The notes under the pieces were generated by a model. That model saw nothing but the letters and a program-made list of their open reading frames with translations, was not told the origin of the DNA and did no database searches. A program made the position numbers and the translations under genes. Shown here one piece after another: positions 1 through 12,000 of a stretch of DNA of 64,000 nt. Where the stretch lies: positions 6,132,001-6,196,000 of the forward strand of contig OU696571.1 in assembly GCA_916048095.2 (NCBI GenBank), read 5' to 3'. How positions within the stretch are numbered: the stretch's first letter is position 1; each line of letters begins with the position of its first letter. The DNA is from Sacculina carcini. Taxonomy: Eukaryota; Arthropoda; Thecostraca; Sacculinidae.

Positions 1-158
1 GACATTCAAACGGCTTTTTGCTGACTCCGAAGCCAGATCATATACGATGCTTGCGTAATCGAGACGCGACCTGACTAACGAGCGGTACAGAAGAAGGGAA
101 TGTCGATCTGCTCCATACCGCATGCGGGAAACAGTCTTCAGCACATTCAGTGCCTTTA
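1..158 (-). pseudogene. Non-LTR retrotransposon RT C-terminal fragment (left part)
   Basis: Read on the minus strand this stretch is open and encodes a peptide containing LLYRSLVRSRLDYASIVY, the region just after the reverse-transcriptase core of Jockey/CR1-type LINE ORF2 proteins. It is cut at the window start and interrupted at 159-163 by the Ty3/gypsy insertion. The coding sense resumes beyond that element at 4687. The family call rests on the typical 'LYRSLVRSRLDYG' signature. The exact clade is not resolved. Confidence 0.7.
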
Positions 159-163
159 GACAT
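159..163. repeat. 5-bp target site duplication, left copy (GACAT)
   Basis: GACAT directly precedes the 5' LTR and recurs at 4682-4686 directly after the 3' LTR. A 5-bp duplication is usual for Ty3/gypsy integrases. It shows that both ends of the element are the original insertion ends. Confidence 0.9.
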
Positions 164-345
164 TGTGAGGAGGACAGATGGCGTTCCAGTGGAGCGCGCG
201 ACAGTCTGTGCCGAGCAGCCGAGCAGTGCGTGTGTGATTCGGGCCGCTGTGCCATCAATTTATCTTTGTATGTTGAGACTGTGTTAAAACCATTGTGTTT
301 ATTACTTGTTATATAATACAGTGTGAACGTTCTGCACTCTTTACA
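164..345 (+). repeat. 5' LTR of the Ty3/gypsy element
   Basis: It begins TGTGAGGAGG and ends TTTACA. It is unusually short for an LTR at 182 bp. It matches 4500-4681 almost perfectly. Confidence 0.92.
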
Positions 346-2822
346 TGGTGGCAGCCATGGAGCGACTCACGCCGAGCATGGATTGGGAACACGAGGACCG
401 CGCAAACGCCGTCAGTATGTTTAAACAGAAATGTGAGCTCTATTTCTCTGTGCAAAACGTACCGGCTGAAAAGCAGGTAGATCACATTCTGCTATTTGCT
501 GGAGAAACAGGTATTCGAATGTTTAATTCGTGGAGCATGACTGAGGAACAGAAGCGAGACCCGAATTTCGTATGGAAGCAATTCACTGGCCAAATTCAGC
601 CCAGTACGAGCTTTCGCATAAGCAGACTGGAACTACAGAGGTACAGACAAAACCCAGATGAGACAATAGCAGATTTCGTGTCAAGATGCAAACTTCAAGC
701 ACTCAAATGCCGCTTCAAGGATGACAATGGCTCGACAGGTGAATGCACCGAGTTTGAGGATCGTGTGATCGACCAAATAATCGCGGGAACGAAATACCCT
801 GAGCTTCAGAAAAACCTCCTGAATCAAGAGAAACTATGCCTCAACGAGGTGTTGAATACAGGTAGATCGGTAGAGGCATCGCTGGCACACATGACTCAGT
901 TGTCAAGGATGAGTCAGCAGAAATCGGATGCCGTGCAACGCAGCGCTGCGACTGAATATGAGACGTTCGCGTGCAAGAAGGGCCTATCGCACAGACAGAG
1001 GGAGGAGCAACAGAGCTCGCAGCAGCAGAGCGCACGCGGGGCGAATGCACAGTTAGATGCGTGCAAGAAGGGCATACGTAGCACGGCAGGCGACGCGCGT
1101 TCTATTACGTGTTCATTTTGCGGCAGGCAACACCAACCTGGAAGGCGCAATTGTCCAGCGTATGGAACCACATGCAGCAAATGTGGAAAGCGTGATCATT
1201 GGGCGTCCGTGTGCAAATCGTCATCGCAGAAAAATACACACGAATTCGAGTCACATGAAAATCAAGCTGGAAATTTTGTGAGCGAGTTTGACATAAGCGC
1301 ACTAGAGAACAAAACAAACGGCGATGACGAAATATACACAGTTTTGAGGACAACGCGGGGAACCTCCATCTTCAATATGAAGTTCAAGATCGACACAGGT
1401 GCGGCAGGGAATATACTGCCACTGAGAATGTTTCAGAAAATATTTCTACGAGCTAAACCAGCGCAAGGCGACACGAAGCCGAGTCGGGCAGTGCTGACAG
1501 CATACCACGACAGCACTAGTAAGCCAGCTACCATCAAGCATTTCGGCATTGTGCAACTAGCATGCCACCACAACAGCGGCATGAACGCCACTCTTGACTT
1601 TTTCGTTGTCGACACAGAACGACCAGCTCTTCTCGAATGGCCGGCGTGCAAACAATTGGATGTGGTGAGAGTGCAAAAAGACAGTGAACATAGTGATGAC
1701 ACCCAATGCTCGCAACACAACAAGCAACATTGGTTACATTCATTGTCGGCTGCAGGGTCGATGGTGGATAATGTACGTGACAGAATACACAGCATCGAGC
1801 AGCTCAAACATCAATACCCAGATCGATTTGATGTCATTGGCAAAATGCCCGGAGAATACCACATTGTGTTGCGTCCCGATTGCCAACCGGTAGTCCACTC
1901 ACCAAGGCAAGTGCCGATTAAGATAAAAGAAGACCTCCGTCAAGCTCTACAAGAGATGGAGTCACAAGGGGTTATAGAGCGCGTAGAGAAGCCTACTGAT
2001 TGGGTCAACAGTCTCACATGCACCAGAAAAGCCAATGGAAAGCTGAGAGTGTGCCTCGACCCTCAGGATCTGAACAAGTGCATAATGAGAGCGCACCATA
2101 GAACACCCACGCTGGACCAGATATCACACGAGCTAGCAGGCTCGACTTTTTTCAGTAAACTGGATGCAAAGGATGGATATTGGGCAATACAGTTGGACAG
2201 CCAAAGTTCGGATCTTACAACGTTCAACACACCATTCGGACGGTACATGTACAAACGAATGCCGTTCGGACTGAAAATGTCTCAAGATGTCTTCCAGCAC
2301 AAAATGGACGTGATTCTCGAGCGGTGTCCCGGAGTGATCGGCATTGCTGATGACGTGGTGGTGTACGCAAAAAACGAAACTGAGCACGATGAACGTCTGC
2401 GAAATCTGATGGAGGTCGCCAAGGAGCATGGGCTGACATTCAATAGCAGCAAATGTGCAATAAAGAGCGCTGAGGTGAAATTTTTCGGTGTGATATTCGA
2501 CGCGAATGGCAAACGTCCCGACCCAGAGAAGGTCAGAGACTTCCAAGAAATGAAAGAGCCAACGACAAAGACCGAACTACAAGAATTCCTTGGTCTGGCG
2601 ACTTACATGAGCCCATTCATAGCGGACCTGGCGGACAAGACAGCGCCGTTACGAGAGCTCCTCCGGAAAAACGTCATTTTTGACTGGCTGTCGCAACACA
2701 CGGCGGCAGTCATAGAAATAAAACGAGCGATATCAGAAAAAACAACATTGGTTTTTTTGACACGAAAAAGCCAACTGAGATACAAGTTGATGCGTCACAG
2801 AAAGGCCTTGGAGCGGTATTAA
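345..2822 (+). pseudogene. Gag-protease-reverse transcriptase region of the Ty3/gypsy fossil
   Basis: A long open region begins at the LTR boundary. A start at 357 is also possible, since that ATG has a better context. The first ~230 residues are gag-like. A cysteine/histidine-rich nucleic-acid-binding region containing CSKCGKRDHW follows near residue 255-285. An aspartic protease active site DTGA lies near residue 350. The reverse transcriptase follows with LRVCLDPQDLN and the catalytic ADD of GIADDVVVY. Gag and pol appear fused in one frame, as in several metazoan Ty3/gypsy lineages. It belongs to a broken element. Confidence 0.85.
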
Positions 2823-4216
2823 TGCAAGATGGAAAACCAATAGCGTTCGCATCCAAGGCTCTATCGGATGCAGAAAAACGATACGCCAACATCGAACGAG
2901 AATTACTGGCAGTCGTGTTTGGTTGCCGGAGATTTCACACTTACATCTACGGAGGCCAAGTGACCATCCTAAGCGACCACAAGCCGCTAGAGATGATCCA
3001 AAAAAAGCACCTGCATGCAGCTCCTCCGCGACTGCAAAGGATGTTGCTGGCTCTTCAACACTACGACTATTGTATCAAGTACTCAAAACCTAGTGCTATC
3101 ACTGCATCCGACACACTTTCAAGACTCCCGAGTTTGTCGCATGAGCACATTGACCTAGACATCCAAGTCGACCACGTCCGATTTCAACCACAGAGGGTGA
3201 GAGACATCCGCAAAGAGACACAAGATGACCAAGAGCTGCAGGCGTTGAGCTCAATTATAATGAACGGATGGCCAGAAAAAATCGGAGACCTACAGGAGAA
3301 TCTGCGTGCATATTGGCCCTTTCGCGACGAACTATCAATAATCGACGGAATCATCATGAGAGACCAGCGCATCGTTATACCAGCCTCGAGAACTAGCCTA
3401 GTTTTGAAGCAGTTGCACACAAGTCATCTTGGGGAAGAGAAATGCAAGCTTCTTGCCCGAGAGTGCGTTTACTGGAAAACAATCAACAAGCAGATTGAAG
3501 ACATGTGCCAACATTGTTCCGCTTGCAACAAGTACGCCAAGAAACCACAAAAAAGAACCGATGATTGCACATGAAATCCCAACTCGTCCGTGGCAAGCGG
3601 TCGGAGTGGATCTGTTCGACTGGAACAACAAGAAGTTTCTGGCGATTGCCGATTACTACTCGAAATTCCCTGTTGTGAGACGCGTACCAAGTTACTGCAG
3701 TTCAGCAGATGTCAGAGACGCTCTAAAGGAGATATTCGGAGAACTTGGGATACCAGAAAAGGTCATCAGCGACAATGGCCCTCAGTTCAGCAGCATACTA
3801 TTCGCAGACTTTGCAGAATAGTGGAACATATGCCACATTACCAGCTCGCCACACTACCCACAATCAAACGGGTTGATCGAACGAACCATTCAGACAGTTA
3901 AAATACTTTGAACAAAGCGACAGAAAGCGGAGATGATATTTATCTGGCACTGCTGAATTTGCGGTCGACCCCGGTAGATCGTAAACTACCAAGTCCAGCA
4001 GAACTACTGATGAACCGCAAGCTGGGAGGAACTTTGCCGTCGCTCATCATGAACTACGCCACAGATCGAGATACACACCGGGAAAGACTTCAGGAGAGAC
4101 AGAACCAACAAGCCACATACTATAATCGAACCAGCCTCAACCGCTCAGACCTTGAAGCTCAGACCAGGCAGTATATGTTCGCCGAGAAGACGACCGATGG
4201 CAGCCAGCAAAAGTGA
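2823..4216 (+). pseudogene. RNase H and integrase region of the same Ty3/gypsy fossil
   Basis: RNase H is recognised by FASKALSDAEKRYANIEREL and SDHKPLEMI. Integrase follows with an HHCC-type zinc-binding region (CQHCSAC) and a DDE core including GVDLFDW and ISDNGPQFS. The region is split over several frames, so the element is broken here. The parts and order agree with Ty3/gypsy pol. Confidence 0.8.
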
Positions 4217-4499
4217 TCAGCCAACACAACACTCCAAGGTCCTATATCGTCAGGACCGATACGGGCAGAGAGTTTCGACGAAACAGAAGATTTCTGCGGT
4301 CTGTTCCGACGCCCACTGCAGGCACCCCACGGGGCAGCGACGCCGATAATTCTCCACAGGGCAGCAGCGATGTTCCGTCAGAAGAAGCTCGGTCGCCAAC
4401 TCGTACAGAGCTTGTACCTGCCTCGTCACCTCCACGCACTACCAGGTGAGGTCGTCAAATTCGTACGCCCGCAAGATACTCTCCGTAAAGGAAGGGGGA

Positions 4500-4681
4500 T
4501 GTGAGGAGGACAGATGGCGTTCCAGTGGAGCGCGCGACAGTCTGTGCCGAGCAGCCGAGCAGTGCGTGTGTGATTCGGGCCGCTGTGCCATCAATTTATC
4601 TTTGTATGTTGAGACTGTGTTAAGACCATTGTGTTTATTACTTGTTATATAATACAGTGTGAACGTTCTGCACTCTTTACA
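4500..4681 (+). repeat. 3' LTR of the Ty3/gypsy element
   Basis: This is an almost identical copy of 164-345, preceded by a purine-rich tract and followed by the second GACAT (4682-4686). Confidence 0.92.
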
Positions 4682-4686
4682 GACAT

Positions 4687-4740
4687 GTGGTTCTCAAAAA
4701 TCGATGCTAAAATCGATGGTTGTCGGGAGTGTAAAATACA
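4687..4740 (-). pseudogene. Non-LTR retrotransposon RT fragment (continuation)
   Basis: On the minus strand the peptide FLRTTC precedes the LKALNVLKTVSRM segment at the far side of the gypsy insertion, matching the '..IRTLRNKCLKSLNVLKVLS' region of LINE reverse transcriptases. Beyond about 4715 the frame contains a stop and a small duplicated CATCGATTT block, so the LINE copy is old and decayed. Confidence 0.5.
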
Positions 4741-5486
4741 CAGTAAATCATTAAAATTCGGTCTAATACCTCTAATATTCCATTGTAAAATGGACATAAA
4801 AATAAATATAATAGAATAAAATACATATAAATACTCCCGTTAAAAAGGCACATATACACTAAAAACCAGGTAGCACAGGTACCTAATCGCATCGCTTGGC
4901 CGATCGTCCTCTCTCCGCGTCAGGTGGGGACCCACTTGGAGAGGCCGAGAGCTTCCGCTTAGAGGAACTCTCCACCTCCATGGCAGTGGTGGGAGTCGCT
5001 CCGTCGTGTGCGGAAGGCGGTACTGAGTATTGTGCCGAGTATTGTGGCTAATACTGCTAATAATGGCTAATAATGCTGGAGCTGTCAGTTATTGATGCTG
5101 CAGGAATACCACAAAACTATTGGGATGAGGCAAACATCGAAAAGGACAGTTAATGTGCCAGAATACACCAGCAATTGGCTGTTGACACAGGACGTTCCTG
5201 TGTGTGTTATGTACGGCCCTGTCAACTCGATGTGACGGTTGATTATTACAGACGCACAAGACTGTATGCATGTACTTATGAGTATGTGTGTATGATGAGA
5301 AATGGCGCTGTATAATCACTGTATAATCAGAATTATGCCTCAGTCATACCCTGAAGTGGAAACTCGGCGATTAATGACTGGCAGTTTGATATAATTGCAA
5401 CTATCACGATTCATTAGAGCCGGTGGACTTGATGGCCGTGATTGTGTATAGTGTCCACATTCGTTTAAAAGACCTCGCAGCTGTGA
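4741..5486. other. No recognisable gene
   Basis: About 750 bp in which I see no convincing coding sequence. A moderately GC-rich patch lies at about 4890-5000. The segment before 5487 may be decayed gypsy pol sequence, because integrase coding resumes after the LTR, but I cannot show this. Confidence 0.4.
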
Positions 5487-6148
5487 TATAACAAAGTTAT
5501 AATCAGACCAGTTTTCTATCTGTCAGTTTAATCAGTTTTCTCTCTCTCTCAGCTTACTTTCGCGTTCTTTTCGCGGCCTGCTTGTGCAGCTGTCGTTAGG
5601 CTAATTTATGTGGTAGGGTGGCGTCAGTAGTACACTGCGCCTGATATGTTTCGCAATGTGCGAAGTAGCTTGACATTTAATTTATGACCCTTTTTTGTAC
5701 GTCTGACTTGGCTGAGCATCTCGTGGTAACACGCATGTGTACTGTCAGATCACGTTTAGAAATAGCTTGTGTCCCGGTTGTGTAGTGGCGCTGTTTGGCC
5801 AACTCGCATTGCTGTGGTGTATGGTGCCAACGACATGTGTTCGTGGGTATATAAACCGGGTTTACTAAGAATAGGGGGCTGACTTGCGACGTAGGACTCA
5901 CCACTCACTCAGGCAAGCAGTTATTAATTCATCATTAGGGTATTAGGTTCTGGAATTCATTAAGATTTAAGAATAGCTTTAAGGTAGTATATTTGACTGG
6001 TTGCTGAAAATACACAATTAAACTTCGACTAGGTGACTATTACTTGTTATCGCGGAACACAACATCGAGAGGAACTATCAAGACATGACGATCAGCCGAA
6101 CGACGAAGACCAACATTTAACATCTCTCAACATATTGGTGTCGTTACA
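5487..6148 (+). repeat. Lone LTR, same family as 26480-27172
   Basis: This 662-bp stretch matches the reverse complement of 26480-27172 along its length. Shared landmarks are a TATATAAA box (here 5848-5855) followed by a conserved AAGAATAGGGGGCT block, and a CGCGGAACACAAC block near the 3' end. The ends are TATAAC and GTTACA, as defined by the target duplication of the other copy. No target duplication is visible here. Integrase coding sequence of a gypsy element begins directly after it. Confidence 0.75.
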
Positions 6149-7368
6149 AGTACTCGCCAGCCAGAAACTGGTGGCTCAGCGCTTCATATGGCCGAATATG
6201 CGTCAATATGTGCGGCAGTGGACACAAACCTGTGTCGCGTGTCAGCGCTCTAAGGTGCATCAACACACTCGGGCTCCACTTACACAGTACCCGACACCAG
6301 CTCGTCGGTTCGACGACCTCCATGTCGATCTGGTTGGTCCGCTACCGCCCTCAGACGGCTGTATATTCATATTCACAGTCATCGACAGATACACCAGATG
6401 GCTGGAGGCGATACCACTGCCAACCAGCGACACCGAAACTGTCGCTAAAGCATTTCTGTTTTACTGGATCGCTCGCTTTGGTGTGCCGGCATCGATCACC
6501 AGCGACCAAGGGCGACAGTTTGAGTCCAGGTTGTGGCAGCAGTTGATGTGTTTGCTGGGCATCCATCGGAAACGCAGCACGGCCTACCATCCACAAGCCA
6601 ACGGCATGGTGGAACGGTTCCACCGTCAACTTAAAACCAGTCCTCGCGCGACTGGCCCTTCTCCGAGATGGACGGAACGCCTGCCGCTCGTGGTTCTGGG
6701 TATCCCTGCGGCGGTAAAAGAGAACTTGCAGTGTTCCAGCGCAGAACTCGTCCTGGGTGAGCCGCTGTGTCTTCCTGGCAAATTAGTCGTTCCCTCCGGT
6801 GTTCGACCAGTCACACCGGTAACTTTCTGTGAGCGACTAAAATCTGCGATGCGGAAACTGCGTCCCATGCCACCACGAGCACAGACGGTGAAAGGCTATG
6901 TTCCTGAGGCCATGACAACCTGCACGCATGTCTTTGTCCGAGCCGAATCCCGTGGTTCCTTGTCACCTGTCTTCAGTGGACCATTTAAAGTGCAGTCGAG
7001 GACGGACAAACATGTAGTCATCCGTAATGGCTCCAGCAAGAGGGTCAGCATTGATCGCTGTGTACCGGCTCGACTCGACACATCGTATGACGGAATGGAC
7101 GCAGTTATCAGGGGCTCGACACCGCATCGTAGCACTGAACCAGCCGTCTTGTTCGGGGCAAATCATCACTGGCCACCAGACGGTACGCTCTGCGCCATCT
7201 CGACGTGTATCCTTCAGTGATCAAACGACGGTCTACAGGCACTCTCCACGAGCGAGTTTCAGGCTTCCAGCCGAGCTGACGGTCGACCGAAAGGATTCAG
7301 CTCCAGCTCGAGTACGTGACAGAACAGCAGAGACAACAGCCATGGCTCAACCATTTCTACCACCAAGT
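6149..7368 (+). pseudogene. Ty3/gypsy integrase and pol C-terminal remnant
   Basis: The sequence encodes the integrase zinc-binding end (CVACQRSK), then the DDE core with DLVGPLPPS, FTVIDRYTRWLEAIPL, ITSDQGRQFES and AYHPQANGMVERFHRQLK. A tail typical of Ty3/gypsy pol follows. The upstream gag, RT and RNase H parts are not present. The element is a broken fossil: an LTR of another family lies at its 5' side, and a Tx1-like LINE is inserted near the end of its pol region, with further pol sequence and an LTR-like region beyond 13457. Confidence 0.85.
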
Positions 7369-7381
7369 AACTTCACTGGTC
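7369..7381. repeat. Target site duplication of the Tx1-like LINE, left copy
   Basis: AACTTCACTGGTC here recurs as CTTCACTGGTC at 13457-13467 directly after the poly(A) tract. The first two A residues cannot be told from the tail. An 11-13 bp duplication is typical of target-primed reverse transcription. Confidence 0.88.
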
Positions 7382-7508
7382 ATTCGTGTGTGAACCGTGG
7401 TTGTGGTCGGACGTGCTTATGCGACCTTAGTTTCAGTGTAACAACGCGCCCAGTAATATTCCAGTGTAGTGAACAACAGTAGTGTGTTTATAAATTGACC
7501 TTGAGCTC

Positions 7509-8372
7509 ATGATCATGAGTTCGAGCGAGGATTGTGACGAACGCTCGAGTGAAACAGCTAGTGCTGCGAACAAGCAACTCACGCTGACGGCAATGAAAAG
7601 CATAGTTGCGGTGTCAAGCAAAACAAGTGCAAAAAAGCGAAAAAGGAGCAAAAAATCACCACAGCAACCGTCAAAGCAAGCTGAGTTGACTGTCGACGGA
7701 GACACCGGAAAGCTCGAAAACCTGATCCGATCATCCACCCAACTGATAGTAGAAAAATTCGAAACAAAATTTGACTACATGGTGCGGCGAATGGAAATGC
7801 TGGAAAGCGAGCTGCACGATAAAGATGAAAAAATAGCTGAATTAGAGCGACAGTTACGGACAAGCCAGGAAGAAAACTCGGCTCTAAAAAGAAGTACAGA
7901 ACAACTCGAATATCGAGCAAATGCTTCAACGCTGATATTGACATCCGAACAGTTCGGAGATCGACAGCCCGCTGAAACATACCAACAACTCGAGGAAACG
8001 ATTATAGACAGCTTAAAGGAATCACTACCGGAAATTGTTCTGAAAAAGGAAGATTTCAAGGAAGTCAAAAGATTGTACGGAAAAAATAAAGTTCTTTGCG
8101 AGTTCACCCGAGTGGGAACAAAGAAGATGATATATGAAATGCGTTTCATGCAAGCCCAGCGAGGAGCGAGTCGACCGCGGATCTACATGAACGAACTGCT
8201 CACACAACGAAACCGACAGATCTTCAACAACCTACTGCAGTTGAGAAGAGAAAAACGACTGTACACTGTGTTCACCAGAAACGGAGTCGCATACTGCAAA
8301 GTTACGAAAGAGTCAAACGCGGTGAGAATCCCCGAGGAAAGTAAGTTGACAGAGCTTATTGCGAGCATATAA
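7509..8372 (+). CDS. LINE ORF1 protein (coiled-coil RNA-binding protein)
   Basis: This 287-residue basic protein has a lysine/serine-rich N-terminus (KKRKRSKKSPQQ around residue 40). A strongly heptad-like coiled coil runs from about residue 75 to 135 (MEMLESELHDKDEKIAELE). A compact C-terminal half includes the RPRIYMNELLTQRNRQIF segment. This order matches L1/Tx1-type ORF1 proteins, which trimerise and coat the element RNA in ribonucleoprotein particles. Methionines at codons 1 and 3 are both possible starts. The frame is intact, and it lies 714 bp upstream of ORF2. Confidence 0.8.
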   Translation: MIMSSSEDCDERSSETASAANKQLTLTAMKSIVAVSSKTSAKKRKRSKKSPQQPSKQAELTVDGDTGKLENLIRSSTQLIVEKFETKFDYMVRRMEMLESELHDKDEKIAELERQLRTSQEENSALKRSTEQLEYRANASTLILTSEQFGDRQPAETYQQLEETIIDSLKESLPEIVLKKEDFKEVKRLYGKNKVLCEFTRVGTKKMIYEMRFMQAQRGASRPRIYMNELLTQRNRQIFNNLLQLRREKRLYTVFTRNGVAYCKVTKESNAVRIPEESKLTELIASI

Positions 8373-9086
8373 ACACAGATAACGATAGAAAGTTCTGCAT
8401 TTAACACCATAATATAATCCTTGAGTAATAATATAGCATAAACCGTCCAATGCACCGACTAAGATTGCATAGCTGAACATTCGTTGACAGTACAGGCATC
8501 GTATACTCCTGGACATATAAGTTGCAAAATGTAACTGCAGCAAGGCATAGAATTGGAGAAATACGCAGATTCGCAACACATCCATAGTCATATAATATTA
8601 AAGAAAGTGACGGTTGGTATCTAGTTGTTCACTACAATACTCCTCAATGTACAAGTGATAGACAGTCGGGCGCGATGTTTTTGCTGATACCACGCACGAA
8701 CTAGCCATAACCATTCTTAACTTCACTTATACACTACACATACTTCCTGACACACGCACTTACATGACACTATACACGTACACCAACACACACCTGTACA
8801 TCGACAACACAAGCACACCCAGACACCTCAAGCAGATCATTACACGTCGACAACTGGAGCACATGGGCGTACCCAGACACCTTACAAACGAAGGTACACC
8901 CAGGCACCTCACACACACAGAAAAAATCAGAAATCTGGCACACATGGTTACGCACAAATACCTGGAGGCGAAATTTTTCATTCGAACTGTAATTTTTCCC
9001 CGTTATCAATCTACAATATCGGCACCCTTAGCGCAGTTTAAAAAGTTTTGTTCGGCAAAGTTTATTGTTGAAATAGTCAAAAAGAA
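8373..9086 (+). other. Spacer between LINE ORF1 and ORF2
   Basis: These 714 bp carry no convincing coding region. The second half is rich in ACAC and holds a loosely repeated motif (CACCCAGACACCTCA, GTACCCAGACACCTTA, GTACACCCAGGCACCTCA) about 50 bp apart between 8814 and 8912. The spacer is long compared with mammalian L1, so ORF2 translation cannot rely on close ORF coupling. Confidence 0.6.
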
Positions 9087-12000
9087 ATGATCAGGTCCAA
9101 CAGCAGCACGTTAAATATTATGTCAATGAACTGTAGAGGACTGGGCGAAGTAAAGAAAAGACGAGATGTTATCAATTATTTGAAGACAAAAAAAGACAAC
9201 AACGTAGTATTTTTACAAGATACCCATATGACAAAGGAAAAGATACCGTTGTTCAACTCAATATGGAATGGAAGCTGTTACCATTCGATTAGTGAGAAGT
9301 TCCCCAACAGTAGAGGCGTTGTCATCTGCTTAAACAAAAACTTTTCACATACGCAGTTGGAATGCGAGACTTCCAGCACAGGCAATTTTGTATACGTAAA
9401 AATATTAGTCGATAAAGAGTCGTACGCCCTGATCAATATTTACGGCCCAAACGAGGATTCACCTACGTTTTTCCAAACAATAGACGAACTGTGCAAATGT
9501 TCACATGCTGATCATATAATCATTGCCGGTGATTTAAATTTCACGATGAACCAGTCCAAAGATACTCTGCACTACAAAAAGGAACACAACTTGAAAGCGA
9601 AATACGTATTCAAGCAAACCGCAAATAATCATGGCCTGATTGATATTTGGAGAAACTTGCATGACGACGAAAATGTGTATACATGGTTCAAAAAAACACC
9701 GTTAAAATGTAGCCGACTTGATATGTTTTTTATTAGCGACCACTTAGCAAACAGAGTGGAAAGTTGTGAAATCGTTCCGGGCTATAGAACTGATCATTCA
9801 ATGGTAAAACTTAAAATAGCAACGTACGTAAACAGAGGGCCCGGTTTATGGAAATTCAATGACTCACTCTTAGACGATGACGAATACGTGAAGAGAATAA
9901 ATGCTTGCATTATAGAGACAATTAATATGTACAACACACAAAAAAGAGTGTTAGAATTGAAGCAGCTGGACGTGGACAACTTGAGAGTTAACATTAGTAT
10001 CGAGCTGCTGTATGAAACCTTACTGCTAATGATTCGCGGGGAAACAATCAGTTACAGCTCTCACAGAAAAAGAATCCTGAAACTAGAGTTGGCCAAACTG
10101 GAAGATGATATAAATGATCAACAGGCAAAATTCAACGTTTCAAAAAGTCCACAGGATTTTGCTCGAGTAGAAGAGGCAAAACAAAGACTGGAGCTGAAAC
10201 GTGAAAAAATTGTACAGGGGCTGATAATCAGATCAAAGTGTAACTGGCATGAACAAGGTGAAAAAAGCACAAAGTATTTTTTAACATTAGAAAAAAGAAA
10301 CGCCATCAGAAAGTCAATAACATATTTGCATCACGAAGGGGAAAAAGTAAGTGAACAAGCTTTAATATTGAAATTGATGGGCGACAAAATAAAGTTAACA
10401 TACAAAGCAGCGGCGACAACACCAATAGATCCACGAGATATGCAAGCTTTACGAAAGATCACAAGGGAGCAAGCAGTTCGCTTAGAACAACAAATTACGC
10501 TCGAAGAACTCAAAGCCACAATGTCAAGAATGAAAAGCGGTAAATCACCAGGACCAAATGGTTTTACGATAGGTTTCTTTAAAAAATTCTGGGACCCAAT
10601 CGGCCATATCTTACTTGAAGCGTTCAAAGAAACACAGTTAAGAGGTGAATTAATACGATCACATAATGAGGCATCAATAACCATGATTCCTAAGAGTGGT
10701 ACCACGGGCCACCAGATTAAAGATTGGCGTCCAATATCCTTATTGAACGTAGACTTCAAGATTTTATCAAGGACGATTGCCGAAAGGATCAAACAAGTAA
10801 TTCCAGGGTTGATCAGTCAAACACAAACTGCATATATCCGAGGGAGAAACATCGCTGAAAACTCCAGATTGGTATTTGACCTCATCCACCATTGTCACAA
10901 AAACCAAATTGTGGCCGTAATCCTGGCAGCGGATTTCCAATCGGCATTTGATACAGTATCGTGGACGTATATGGAAAATATTCTAGAAGCACATAACTTT
11001 GGGCCTTTGTTTAGAAGTCTTATCAATTTGTTATATTTCAACAAGCGAAATTATTCCAGGATAGGCATGAACGGATATATAGGTGAAAAAATATTCCTAG
11101 AACGCGGAATTAGACAAGGTGATCCTATATCTGGCTATTTGTTCAACCTCGCAGTAGAATTAATTGCTGTCAGGCTTGCAAAAGCAAGTGACGTCCGAGG
11201 AATCCAAATACACGATCAAGTTGAGATAAAAATATCACAATATGCTGACGATACTGTTCTATTTCTCGAAGGTGACGCCCAAAATATCGAAAATGCAACC
11301 AACGAACTGGTGAAATTTGCAGAGATGTCTGGACTCAAACTGAATCAAGCAAAAACCAAGCTGCTTGCCCTTGGTGGTTATGCTCCAGTTACCCCAGCCG
11401 TAAGCAACAATTGGGTAGAAGAGCTGAAAATACTAGGAATACACTACACCGCGGACAATACGAGAATAAGAGAAAACTATACGAGAGTCATGAAAAGTGC
11501 AGAGTTAGAGCTGGCGCTGTGGTGCAAGAGAAATTTGACGCCAATAGGAAGAATAACGATAATAAAAGCACTTATCATATCCAAATTTGTGCATTTGTTC
11601 AATTCCATTCCAAGTTTAAGCAAGAATCAACTGAAAAATTTGTCAAGTATTCTGTTCAAATTTGTATGGAACAATAAGACAGATAAAATTAAGCGTAAAC
11701 AACTTATTCAGAACTACAGCGAAGACGGATTATGTATGATCGACATCGTAGCTTTCATGCGCAGCATAAAGGCTCGATGGATAAGTAAACTGGCGAACGA
11801 AACAGACGGACTCTGGACTAGCTTAGCTAGGCTAAGCATTCCAGACGTCGGCGATTTAGTGAATTACGGAACACAAAAATTGAAAAAAATTGAAAGCAAA
11901 ATAACAAACGAGTTTTGGAAGGACGTTATAATAGCCTGGCGATATTTTATCGAAAACTCCAATCAGGAAGACAGCACCATCATCTGTGAAAGTTTATGGT

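Larger units (their letters stand above)
164..4681 (+). mobile_element. Ty3/gypsy LTR retrotransposon, near-complete, recent, broken
   Basis: A 4.5-kb element is bounded by two 182-bp LTRs (164-345 and 4500-4681) that I find differing at about one base, so the insertion is young. A 5-bp duplication GACAT flanks it. A primer-binding-like TGG tract starts at 346 and a purine tract lies at about 4487-4499. In order it holds gag with a zinc-knuckle region, an aspartic protease (DTGA), reverse transcriptase, RNase H and integrase, the Ty3/gypsy order. The coding region is broken in its 3' half, with roughly four breaks; the gag-protease-RT part looks open. It is inserted into a LINE fragment. Confidence 0.92.
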
